NCBI GenBank assembly: GCA_021292105.1
Contig: CM037874.1
Span: 14,676,615 to 14,740,614 of the forward strand
DNA: 64,000 nt
Origin: Anadara kagoshimensis
Taxonomy: Eukaryota > Mollusca > Bivalvia > Arcoida > Arcidae
Direction: 5' to 3'
The translations under genes were made by a program, and so were the position numbers. Each line of letters starts with the position of its first letter. Within the stretch, counting starts at the first letter, position 1. This document shows positions 54,552 to 64,000 of the stretch, in pieces. The notes under the pieces were generated by a model, which was not told the DNA's origin, did not search any database, and saw nothing but the letters and a program-made list of their open reading frames with translations.

Positions 54552-55546
54552 TTAAGGGTCATCTAAGTAGGAAAATTCAAGTGAAAACCATTTCTTTGAA
54601 AAGCGTGAAATAGGGGTATAATTATGAAATTACCTACACAAGTGTGGAGATTTTTAAATAAAAATACAGAAGGAATTGATAATTTAAGAAATTTTAAAAT
54701 ATTTGTTGCATGTTTTTATAAAAATTGTACAAAAATACACGTGTTGGGGAAAATAGCTTACACCTTGTATAACGAATTGATTTTAAAAAATGAAAAGATA
54801 TTAAGATAGTCAACGTCATAGAGCAGTGCAAAGGGGCCAGAGTTTGTTAAAGAAATACGAGGTTTTTGAAAACTCGACAATTTACGGTTGAGGTTATCAA
54901 CGATTTATTTTCCTTTTAAAAATGCGTGTACCAGGCGTGATATTTATATTCTAAGGCCACTACTAATCCAAAATACAACAAGTCACTAAAAGTGCACGGT
55001 CACACAATACTGTTCTATTTAAATCGAGGTAAATATTGTTTGGTTTCAACAATGTTGAACTATATAAAGCCGAATATGCCTCAGCAATAATCAAGTAATA
55101 TTCAAACTTCGCTTTTATAATCTTCCCTTGGATCGTTGGTAGCCTTAGAATATGAACTATCACGCCTGGTACACGCATTTTTAAAAGGAAAACAAAACAT
55201 AAAAAACCTCAACCGTAAATCGTCGAGTTTTCAAAAACCTCGTATTTCTTTAAAAAACTCTACCCCCTTTGCACTGCTCTATGACGTTGACTATCTTAAT
55301 ATCTTTTCATTTTTTAAAATCAATTCTTTATACAAGGTGTAAGCTATTTTCCCCAACACGTGTATTTTTGCACAATTTTCTTTAAAAATGCAACAAATAT
55401 TTTAAAATTTCTTAAATTATCAATTCCTACTTTATTTTTATTTATAAATCTTTACACTTTTGTAGGTAATTTCATAATTATAACCCTCTTTCACGCTTTT
55501 AAACCAAATGGTTTTCACTTGAATTTTCCTACTTAAATGACCCTTA
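54552..55546. mobile_element. Foldback element with ~408-bp inverted arms, nested
   Basis: TTAAGGGTCATCTAAGTAGG at the left is mirrored by CCTACTTAAATGACCCTTAA at the right. The arms (about 54552-54960 and 55139-55546) are near-complementary throughout, with a spacer of about 178 bp. TTAA at both extremities may be the target duplication. A one-armed relative lies at 31730-32236. No ORF belongs to it. Confidence 0.85.
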
Positions 55547-55921
55547 ATGTGTCTTCTTTCACAGCATATTATTATATTTTGGTTTAACAGTTCTTAACAA
55601 TAAAAATGCAAGTTTAACGTAGCTTGTAAGTACGGCAATACCGGATCAGCTTATTTGTAATCAGCTGTCTACAGGGGGCCTCTCAAAAGGCTTGATGCAT
55701 ATCATTTCCAAAGAAAATAATTTTTGTGCCTGATGTATATGTTGTAGTAAATTGAAATAACACGATTGGCAATTTTAAGTTTAATTTAGAAATAGAATAC
55801 TGATCAATTTATTTGATTATAGAATGTAAGGGTCCACCATTTTAATTTAATTCCCAGTCCAATTTGATCTAAAGTTAATAGCATTTTTGCAAGAAATAAA
55901 ATAGAGAATGGCCATATAAGG

Positions 55922-55940
55922 TGTGTGTGTGTGTGTGTGA
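55922..55940. repeat. (GT)n microsatellite
   Basis: About nine GT dinucleotides upstream of the transposase start. Confidence 0.85.
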
Positions 55941-55973
55941 CCTTGTCTTAGTGTATCCTTCGTCTATTGCAGC

Positions 55974-57823
55974 ATGAAAACATGGGTAGAAAAAAAACAA
56001 AGCCCTGCTGTGAAAAAGGCATCGGAAGTGACTAAGAAGTATAAATGTGGATTCCCATTGTCCCCTAACAGAGGAAAGCGAGTGCGAAGGGCCTTATACG
56101 AAGTGAAAACAAAAAAGGTATCTATAAGAGCAGCAGCTAAAAATTATGATCTAAGCTATGGGTTTTTGCAAAGGAGGCTTACTGGTATGGTAGATATAGA
56201 CAAGAGAAAGGGGCCGCCTCCAGTTTTCAATCAGAAAGAAGAAGAAGCCATGGCTAAATGGTTAAGTGAAATGGCAGAGAGGGGTATGGGGCTAAAACCA
56301 GGATAGTTTTTAAACTTTGTTGCTAATATTTTAAATAAGGAAAAAAGACAGACCCCTTTCAAAAATCAGTGACCTGGATATGACTGGTACTATGGATTCA
56401 TGGCAAGGAATACTAGCATTGTGAAACCTAGAACAGAAACCCCTCTGGAGATATGCAGAGCTAAATTAACCAAAGATAAAGTGGATGCCTGGTATTCCAA
56501 ATTCAGAGAGTTTTTGATAGCAAAAGACTTAATTGATAAACCTAGCAGAATTTGGAATGCTGATGAAACTGGTTTTAGTATGGGTAGCATTTCTGGTAAA
56601 GTAATTGGACCAACAAGACCTGGTCAGGTACCACATATATCAGGAGGCCCTAGTAAGCAGAGGTATACAGTTATGTATTGTGGGTCTGCAGATGGGACTA
56701 TAATGCCCCCATTTTTCGTATATCCTGAACCAAAACCAAGAGGCTATAACCCACTATCTGGAGGAATTGAAGGCAGTTCAATAGCCTACACTAAGAAAGG
56801 GTGGATGGATTTCAACAGTTTCAGACAATTTATTAATCACTTTGATAAGCATGTGGGTACAGAAAGGCCAGTTTTACTTCTTTTTGATAATGTAAGCAGT
56901 CATGTTGATATGTCATCGTTTGAAGATGCTAAAGCAAAGGGCATAGAGCTGTACAGATTATTGCCTAATGCTACACATATAATGCAACCTCTAGATGTGT
57001 ATTTGGCCCAATGAAGACTAGATGGCATCAGGTAGTACAGAAACATACACGTGACCATCCAGGTTCTCCAATAGGGAAACAAAATTTTGCTGAAAAAATG
57101 AAGGAAACCTTTCTGCTCTTTTATAAGCCTTTGACAGTTATAAACAGTTTTAAAACATCTGGGATATATCCAGTCAATGCAAATGCTGTGTCAAAAGACC
57201 AACTGAAAACAGGAATCACCTTCAATGAAACACAAGAAAAGGACCAAACAGAATGTGTAATCTCAACTGAGAAAGTCAAGGAAATTGCAGAGGATGAAAA
57301 GGCAAAGTCTATTTTGGAAACATTTAAAGGTGTCTTGGATACCCCAACCCAATTAAAATATGACAGAAGGATACATGAAGGGTATGATATTCAGGGACAG
57401 TCACCATGTTTCGATGTGTACAAGAAACTAGTTTCAAAAGCCAAAGCTTTACCTAAGAAGTGCCAGCTCTCTACAGATGCTCAGGACTCATCTGTTACAA
57501 GTGGACTAGACCTATTGGCAGAAGCTGCTTCCGCATCAAGTGCTTTTTTTAAGTGTACGGACAAAGACCAAAATATACAAGCTGGGGAGGAAGTTTTTGA
57601 ACAGTCTATTCAGTCTTCCATTTCACCAGTGTTGAAAGAATCACTCCTGTTCCCCCATGTGGATGAAACAAACAAGCGCAAGAGGAAAATGATGCTTGAT
57701 AAATTACCGTACCATCTGACCTCAAAGCAAAGCATAAGAACAATGGCATTAAAAGAACTCGAAAAAACCAGAAAATTTGCACAAAGAGAAAGGAAGGCGA
57801 AAAAAAATATTATGTTATTGTAA
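55974..57823 (+). pseudogene. pogo-type transposase (psq HTH plus DDE_1), broken
   Basis: Start at 55974 (MKTWVEKKQSP). A pipsqueak-type helix-turn-helix with RRALYEVKTKKVSIRAAAKN and LQRRLTG lies at about residues 42-75. Downstream in the same frame, two nonsense codons interrupt the region between GMGLKPG and PGYDWYYGFMARN. The DDE_1 core follows: NADETGF (first Asp), PVLLLFDNVSSHVD (second Asp) and MQPLDV (third Asp). A one-base shift immediately after QPLDV moves the frame into GPMKTRWHQ. The rest, to 57823, is a charged C-terminal tail. All three catalytic Asp are present, so decay is recent: two stops and one frameshift. Full length would be about 616 codons, usual for pogo/Jerky-like proteins. 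Confidence 0.9.
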
Positions 57824-57829
57824 TTGTTA

Positions 57830-58065
57830 AAAGACTCGATGGAATCTTCAATTTTTACTTTATTTGGCTCCTTCTAAGTACAAACTACAAATTATTCAGC
57901 TGCAAACTATTTTTTTACATTGCTGATAAATGCTGTGACAAGTTTCCTTTAGACTGAAGATTTTCATTTGTTTATTTGAATTGATTAATTTAATAATTTA
58001 ATTTTCATAAGTCAAATCAATTATTTTTAATTTGTCCCCAAGCATAACTTTATAATTGTAGTTTT
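57830..58065. other. Spacer between the two transposon ORFs
   Basis: AT-rich, with a polypyrimidine tract and acceptor-like TTTTTTTTCAG at about 58079-58090 just before the second ORF. The second ORF may therefore be reached by splicing. Confidence 0.4.
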
Positions 58066-58069
58066 CAGA

Positions 58070-58672
58070 TTGACTGTCATTTTTTTTCAGAAAACTGCCA
58101 GTCAAATGCCAAAAACTAAGAAAATAAGTGCCAGGCCAAACAAAAATGAACAAGCTACTTTATTTGATCAGTCTTTGAACCATAAACCAATGGACAGTAA
58201 ACACATTAGACTAGAAAACTCAGTTATAAAAGGCTACCACGAATTTAAAATACGGCCTCCTATGACAGACCCTGCCACACTTTTGACTGTGGACAGGGAA
58301 TATTCAAATACTCATGATGCCAATTCTTGCTTAATTTGAATACCGCCTCTATCCTCATTTAATACTGTGTTACATGATTTGGTAACTGATGAAAAAAGAG
58401 AACTACAGCTAAAGGATGTGGCGGATCTTCCTATTGGGCATGTACCCATGGGGTTATCTTGTGCTTTTAGAACGATAATGGATTCTGGTGGGTGCATTTT
58501 TGCAGAGCCAATTGGAGAACCCGTGCCCAGCTTCCCTCCATGCCCAGCACCCCATGACAAAGGTGGGGGTATTGTAATACCATGCCATTATTTTATCCAC
58601 CATGATAAAACCAGGACATTGGACATTTTAAAAGAAGCCCTTATTGCCCGAAGGAGAATTTATGCGATTTGA
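58070..58672 (+). pseudogene. Second ORF of the pogo-type element, HIRAN-like
   Basis: One frame from 58070 to 58672 with a single in-frame TGA at 58337-58339; the most probable start is the Met at 58106 (MPKTKKISARPNKNEQ). The order of motifs is VIKGYHEFKIRPPM, LLTVDREYSNTHDANSCLI, stop, then LPIGHVPMGLSCAFRTIMDSG and GGGIVIPCHYFIHHDK. The pattern R-E-x-x-N-x-x-D-x-N followed by I-G-x-V-P and a helix resembles the HIRAN fold of HLTF/Rad5 proteins, which binds DNA ends. The match is by eye. It lies 3' of the transposase in the same orientation within the same TIRs. Confidence 0.6.
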
Positions 58673-59266
58673 ATATATTGAATATAGGCATTGTTTTCCA
58701 ACCCTATTTGTGTTTAAGACATATAGTTTTATTCATTTTATATTTATGTCTGGTCAAAATTGTGGATGTATGGTGTGAAATTCCAATTATTACTTATGTA
58801 TTTCATTATTCAAGACAAGGGTATTTGTCTCAATTTATTTTTACATTCATGTCAGAGACATTGTGATAATTTGTTGTTGTTTTTTTTTTTGTTATTTATT
58901 GAAATCATATTATTTGTTGATATTATGATTAAAATGCTTTAATATTATTTCATGAAATGTCTTTTTTGCAAATGAATGGTGGAAACTCAAACCTATCAGT
59001 TTTTGAGACGATCCCCTGTCATGTTCGTGCCACTAGTAGGCGTGATCCGCTACTCACAAATTGATTCGTTACTGAGCTAAATACATGGTATACAAAACGC
59101 CTGGATTGCCCATATTTATAGTCGTGGGATTTTTATTATCTAATGATAAATTGAAAGAGTGGAGAAATGTCAATTGATAGTACCAAACAATTACAATCGG
59201 CATTGATGTTTTTTCGGAGAGCAGTGAATATTGCACTAGTGATCCGCTACTGCCTAAAGCACTGTA

Positions 59267-59420
59267 ATAAAAATGATAAATTGAGTATCGAAGGTCAAAA
59301 GTTGAAGTTTAAAATAATTCATTTATGTCTGTTATTGTCGTTATCGTGTTATGTTTTTCTCTTTATTGTCAAATTTTATGTGCAGTGTAAGGTGTTCGAT
59401 ACGATTTTGAAAAAAAAATA
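59267..59420. repeat. Segmental duplication, copy 2 (right part)
   Basis: AAATGATAAATTGAGTATCG, AAGGTCAAAAGTTGAAGTTT and AAAATAATTCATTTATGT match 52155-52215. This joins sequence now split by the pogo-type insertion. Confidence 0.7.
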
Positions 59421-59748
59421 AACTAAATGATATGTGACAGGCAAACGTTGATTGCGCAACTCTATTCAAATTAGACAGGTGGATTTTAATTAGAGGAAAA
59501 TTATATAGTAAAATCCATTGGGGATACTTCAGACCGGCTGCTATAGACAGGTGGACTATATAGCATCCATGTTTTTATACAATTTATTCAGAAACTTGCA
59601 ATTTGTATTTTTAAAAGTTACCATATCAACCTCGGGAAATCGTTCTGTTAAATGTTCTATCATTCCACCAAGGGTTATGTCTACTTGTTGGATTTCACTT
59701 AAATTGTCTGTGTATGTAAAAAGTGGACTCCAAACAGATAAATAATGT

Positions 59749-60570
59749 CTAAACTATACTGGTATAATAACGGATTTCATTTACATCCACTTTGCTGTAG
59801 CGGAACAGTACATGATGAATCATATTAATATTTACTGCCTTGCAGTGTTCACTGACGGAGGTCAGGCAGAGAAGTTCGACAGCTTTAGAACAAGTGTCTT
59901 TTATAGTTAATGTTTTCTTGCACATTTCCCAAAACACGCACATTTTATAATCCTTTGACTGACTTAAAATCTGGAGAAGTCCACGGACTGAGAAGTTCGA
60001 TGTCTCCATGACGAAACGACTTGGTTGAGGATATCTTTGGCTGTAAGATTTTTCCACAACGTTTTGCTCGGAAATACACATCTGTCCAAAAAGTTGTTAA
60101 AGACGTCATTCAATTCATATTTGTCCAATATGTTTAGCATATCGGCGATATACCCACTTGTAATTATATATTGCTGGATCACTTGCAAATTTGTGTTGGA
60201 ATAATTTCTTTGCTGTGAATTGCATTGTAAGCGACGCATCAAAGCTAAGAAACTTATCTTTTTCTTTTCAATGATTGTAGATACAGGATAACAACCTACT
60301 AGATCGAGTTCGCATTGGAAGTCCCTCATTTGTTTTCAAGCAATAATGATGAATTGTCTCAAATCGCTTAATATTTGTTGTCGATAACGAGGACCACATT
60401 TCGGACCCAAACAAAGCTCTTGGTAAAACAACAGAGCTATATACTTTAATACTTGAAGCAGGATGAGAGTATTCATGATGTGGACCTAGTTCCATTAAGC
60501 CGAACAATGAAGCTCGTATTTTCTTCACTGCTGATTTACCATATACTTATTGAGATTGATGTCAACATAC
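59749..60570 (-). pseudogene. LINE ORF2 C-terminal region, frameshifted
   Basis: Minus-strand frames in order: SIKVYSSVVLPRALFGSEMW and IKRFETIHHYCLKTNEGLP (60528-60268), ISFLALMRRLQCNS and WRHRTSQSVDFSRF (60329-59964), then CSKAVELLCLTSVSEHC and HHVLFRYSKVD (60081-59749). KxYxxxxLPRxLxGxExW and the distal Cys/His pattern are typical of the region after reverse transcriptase in CR1/L2/jockey-like non-LTR elements. Frameshifts separate the parts and the catalytic domain is absent. Confidence 0.75.
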
Positions 60571-60649
60571 ACGTAATCTTCAACTTCGTCAATCACTTAA
60601 ACAGGGATGAAGATTAGCCCAGTAGCCAATGTCCGCTAAAAATCATTCT

Positions 60650-60895
60650 TGTTAGTTAGTCCTCTTCGTGCGTGTGTGCACATAAGGCCACCACCAGCTC
60701 TCTCCACAACTGTCTGTCCTTAGCCTTTTTCGGCTTCCTTCCACTCCATCCCCATCTCTTTCAGCTCTTTCTCGACTGTCCGCCCCCATGTTTCCTTCGG
60801 TCTTCCCGGCTTCCTCTTCCCATCTGGTGTCCATTTTAGTGAGACTCTGGTGGTACTGTTGTTGTCTTGTCTCATCACATGTCCAATCCATCATT
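60650..60895 (-). pseudogene. RTE/CR1-type LINE 3' coding end
   Basis: On the minus strand, with small frame changes: SLKWTPDGKRKPGRPKETW, RTVEKELKEMGMEWKEAEK and DRQLWRELVVALCAHT. GRPKxTWRRTVExEL is the common C-terminus of one widespread animal LINE group. It is a separate 5'-truncated insertion next to the one at 59749-60570. Confidence 0.75.
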
Positions 60896-60899
60896 CTAG

Positions 60900-61870
60900 G
60901 CCCCTTAATATTTACACATTTTAGCTATTTATTACAACTTCTTTTTTGTAGTGAGCTTGGTTCTTAACCCAAAATAGTTAAGCTCCATCCCTGCACTTTA
61001 GAACCCAAAGTCCAAACCCTAGAGTTGTCGGCATATTGTACTTTGGGTTCATTAAATCAATTATTTTACATTTATCCGCATTATATTTGAATCTCCACTT
61101 TGCACTTATTTAATACTTTTACCAACACGCCGCGGGAAAAGTGGATACAGACAACTGTTGGAACATTCCCGTCGTCATAATCAACGGAACCTAGAAAACA
61201 AGAAGATACTGGTAACAACATTTGTTCTGAAATACAGCATATATTAATTAGTTTTGTTTTCAACACTTCAGATAGGACATTATGCAAGTTGCGTTCTAAC
61301 TCGGAATGTTTAAGTTTATAATGTTGTTTAGCAGGAATACAACTATCCAATATAACAACACTTTATACATTATTATAATATGAATTCTGGGACAACCAAG
61401 GACGGCATATTATTCCAACTGGCCAGAACCCGCGATCTTCAACTTTCTGTGTGTCTGATTTTGCTATGCTACTGAAACACGAACCCTACTTTCCATTTAG
61501 CGAACTACGGTACATTCCACATTCCGATCTCTCAGATATATTTTGATGTCCTCTACAGTTACCGTATCGGATATTTTTCCAAGGTAAATACTTTTGGACC
61601 AAATATACTTTTTGCGCACATCTTTATGAGTTATGTTTGAAGAGTCTAATTTGGTTTCCGGTTCATCGGTGTATTTCTTAGATTCTAGAAGTTAACTCGG
61701 TGTATTGTTTCCAGTTTGGATTTCACAAGTTATATTCTTTTTAATTGGAGAACTTACAACAATTACATTGCTTTCTCGGGTTCTACCATGCATACTCATT
61801 GACGTATTTTTCATTATTATAAGATTGATTGTCAGATGGAAGAGAGCTCAGTACACGCGACTATTTTATC
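60900..61870. other. No gene confidently recognised
   Basis: A minus-strand open frame (61350-61081) has no family resemblance I recognise. It may be a remnant of the same unit as the frame at 61878-62222. Confidence 0.35.
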
Positions 61871-61877
61871 AAACGAC

Positions 61878-62222
61878 TCACGATGGTTTTTCACTTTCAG
61901 TTTTTTGTTTAACCTGGTTAGAAGCAAGGCAGTGGACCTCATTGATATCATCATATGAACACGTGTTTGGCAAAAAAAGCCCCAAGGTGTTCTTAAGTTT
62001 TTCAGCGAAAGAGGTCTCAGTGTCGTTAATGTGCACATCCATATATTGGACTTTTGAGCGCAGCCGATCAATTTCATAGTGTGCTGTTGTTATAGAAGGA
62101 AGCTGAGACTCAACAAGTGTCAAACGTTCCTTTAACTCTTGGAAATCAGGCCTGCTTGAATTATGTCTAGCTTTCAGTTGATCATGTAGTCTTTCAATTC
62201 CTAGTGCAGAGTCTTTCGTTGG
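61878..62222 (-). CDS. Unrecognised coiled-coil-like open frame
   Basis: On the minus strand from just inside 62222: DSALGIERLHDQLKARHNSS, then DFQELKERLTLVESQLPSI and YEIDRLRSKVQYMDVHIND. The heptad-like spacing of Leu/Ile/Val and many charged residues suggest a coiled coil of about 60 residues. It ends at a stop after TESEKPS. No splice sites are convincing and no family is recognised. It could be an exon of a larger gene, or a fragment of one. Confidence 0.35.
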   Translation of the reverse strand, partial: PTKDSALGIERLHDQLKARHNSSRPDFQELKERLTLVESQLPSITTAHYEIDRLRSKVQYMDVHINDTETSFAEKLKNTLGLFLPNTCSYDDINEVHCLASNQVKQKTESEKPS

Positions 62223-62389
62223 TTACAAAAGTGACATTTACGCAAGGTAGATAAAAACTATTTATTGCGACATTTTATTGATCCATTTTTGCGACGTTTT
62301 GTAGCACAATTAAGTCAGGCTTTACGACATGAGCAGCGATTTGAGTCACACTTCCCTTAACAGTTATGTCCCGTGGTTCCATGTTCCTT

Positions 62390-62555
62390 TCACACAATTT
62401 TTATTACACACAATTTTAATTGTGACAGGTGTAGCTAGCTAAACAGGAGGTGCTTACCCTTCCGGAGCACCCGGTCTCGCCTGTTCCAAAGTTTTTACTT
62501 TGCTTCTGAATTATGATTCGGACATGGATTAGTATGTTTGTTTTTTGATGATTAC
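62390..62555 (+). mobile_element. Penelope-like 3' end fragment
   Basis: TAGCTAGCTAAACAGGAGG, TGCTTACCCTTCCGGAGCAC and GGATTAGTATGTTTGTTTTT, plus orientation; the best preserved 3' end in the right part of the window. Confidence 0.7.
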
Positions 62556-62559
62556 GAAC

Positions 62560-63285
62560 TGATCTAGTTTCAACTGTAGAACTAGCACTAAAATTATTTT
62601 GACAGCGCCTTGATATGAGTTATCTCACCGACTGTATTTGGATCTACAGAGTTTACTCCAGAAAAAACTCAGTTCGCATATCATCTGAGGAATACAAATG
62701 TGGTAATTTTTAAAATTTCCCATCTTGAGAGTAAATTTTATTATACATTTCTGTATACGGTTCTGTTGAATTATCAAGAACCTCTGTCTCTTGTATGCAT
62801 GCAAGATATAATTGTGTTCATTATCTGGCCGATTTGAGATGCCAATAAGATCCACTTGAACCCTACTGTATTTCCACAAATTCAGTGCACATGGAAAATG
62901 CAAGAATAAGTCGTATTTTCCAACAAACTCACAAAAATGGTGAAAACCTAATACAAAATATACTGACCTAATAGGAAAAAATATTTTTCATTCAATTTAA
63001 AATAGAATAACAAATCAGCAAAAATTATGAATCCAAAACTCATTGTTCAAAAAATTACATTTAATATGTAAGTGATTAAAATATGTTTTACTTGTTAATA
63101 AATACCTTGCTATCTTCCATATCTATATAAATTTAAAGTAGAAAAGCCGTTAAATAGTGGTAAGCCCGTTACCTCATTGTAACGACTTTGACTTACTAGT
63201 ACTTGACTTGATGTCTCTTGATTCTCTAGAGAACATAGGGACTTACATTGAAACGAGCATTTCTCATACTTTCAACATATCACAG
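62560..63285. other. No gene recognised
   Basis: AT-rich. The minus-strand open frame 62903-62625 shows no domain and no plausible splice context. Confidence 0.35.
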
Positions 63286-63291
63286 CAAGTT

Positions 63292-63962
63292 CAGGGCCGT
63301 AACTAGGATTGATTTGTGGGCGAGGCAAGCCGGACGAGCTAGGGGGTCCGGGGGCATCCCCCCCCGGGAAAATTTTGTTATTTTTGACACAACATCCTGC
63401 CATTTCCTTCAATTTAAATGCAACATTTGCTTCGAAAAATATACAACATTTTGATTTATACGTTGTTGGCCCTTATATATTTAGTGACTCGTTGAATTAA
63501 CAATCCCCAAGGAAACCGGAAATGGTAATCTTTCAGAAATTAATATGGTTCATGAATATTGAATAATTCTGTAAAGCACAGACAGTCGGATGCAGCAAAA
63601 ACTATATAACCTGTTCTTTATGCTGTATATTCTAATTTACTACATAAAATTAAAAAATAACATTAATCCAAAGTTAAATCTGAATTTATTACACGTCATA
63701 AATGACATAAATATCCGACTCAAATGCAAGTGGGATCTTGTGAGTTCCTGTGCTGTCCCATTTCTTAAGAATTTTCTTTGAAGAAACATTTCCAATGCCA
63801 CCATCACGATGGATGTGTCACATGGCAAGATTACAGAACCGATCTCCTGTCATAGTAGCTCTGTTCCAGAACAAAGATTTACAAATTAACAAACTCATAG
63901 GTTTTTATCAGTAATTATTTTGATAATTTGCCTCGTCTGCCTCTGTAGTAGTTACGGCCCTG
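63292..63962. mobile_element. 671-bp TIR element with CAGGGCCGTAACTA ends
   Basis: Perfect 14-bp inverted ends CAGGGCCGTAACTA, flanked by AAGTT at 63287-63291 and 63963-63967. No intact transposase; a 62-codon frame on the minus strand (63828-63640) may be residual coding sequence. CAGGGCCGTAAC ends resemble hAT-type elements, but a 5-bp duplication is short for that group, so the superfamily is open. Confidence 0.75.
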
Positions 63963-64000
63963 AAGTTGTTAAAGTTGTATCAGACATACAGTTATAGTGT

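Larger units (their letters stand above)
54254..59264 (+). mobile_element. 5.0-kb pogo-type DNA transposon with TA duplication
   Basis: TTACAGTGCTTTAGGCAGTA with GCGGATC (54251-54277) is mirrored perfectly at 59241-59267, giving CAGTGC...GCACTG ends flanked by TA. A second AGTAGCGGATC lies 17 bp inside the left end, and another (inverted) near 59045, giving subterminal repeats. It carries two ORFs on the plus strand: a broken transposase (55974-57823) and a HIRAN-like protein (58070-58672). A foldback element is nested at 54552-55546. CAGTG ends, TA duplication and the psq+DDE protein all point to pogo within Tc1/mariner. Confidence 0.9.

Noticed and set aside
58669-59421. Small membrane-protein ORFs
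   Set aside because: Open frames in AT-rich DNA give hydrophobic runs by composition; no start context, splice sites or homology are visible.
61705-62079. 124-codon plus-strand gene
   Set aside because: It is antisense to a minus-strand frame with better coding character and has no recognisable domain.

Overview
This is AT-rich eukaryotic genomic DNA, most probably from a marine mollusc and likely a bivalve. The pointers are spliced genes with GT-AG introns, tRNA-derived SINEs, Penelope-like retroelements, tandem-repeat elements with a GGCCCAAAAGGGCC start, and a somatomedin-B ectodomain exon of a type common in molluscs. The species assignment is inference. No prokaryotic gene organisation, rRNA, functional tRNA or CRISPR array was seen.

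Left part (about 3.4-18 kb): one well-supported host gene lies on the minus strand. I assembled nine exons by splice sites and matching phases (17982, 14548, 13067, 9897, 9236, 8737, 6522, 4360, 3743). They encode a SET-domain lysine methyltransferase-like protein (KMT5A/SETD8-like) with an acidic tail. Its introns hold SINEs, two elements with shared ends and internal minisatellites, a hAT-type MITE with an 8-bp target duplication, a 1.5-kb element with iterated termini, a 77-nt poly-C run and an AT-rich minisatellite.

Middle part (about 18-35 kb): many broken Penelope-like reverse transcriptase copies and their 3' ends, in both orientations. Among them is one host-like exon on the minus strand (26014-27051) encoding a signal peptide and a somatomedin-B-like domain. 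No downstream receptor exons were found. Several MITEs and a 161-bp tandem-repeat element with 13-bp inverted ends (33025-33936) follow.

Right part (about 35-64 kb) is dominated by DNA transposons that carry genes. (1) 35061-40433: perfect 28-bp TIRs, a TAAA target duplication, a 783-codon DDE-type transposase ORF with a C-terminal tudor/SH3-like region, and repeated TTACGGAGGAAT motifs. (2) 44770-48120: a Crypton-like tyrosine-recombinase gene in an element whose ends are shared by two ~450-bp copies at 40.96-41.93 kb; the left end is a very long hairpin. (3) 49272-50739: a broken P/THAP9-like transposase. (4) 54254-59264: a pogo-type element with 27-bp matching ends and a TA duplication, a broken psq+DDE transposase, a second ORF resembling a HIRAN domain, and a nested foldback element. 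(5) LINE 3' ends at 59.7-60.9 kb and a 671-bp TIR element at the right edge. Piggybac-like MITEs, foldbacks and minisatellites lie between them.

The gene-carrying transposons (1), (2) and (4) are the best candidates for poorly described systems. Most copies are decayed, so this window shows architecture rather than active elements. All family names rest on motifs read by eye; no database search was run.
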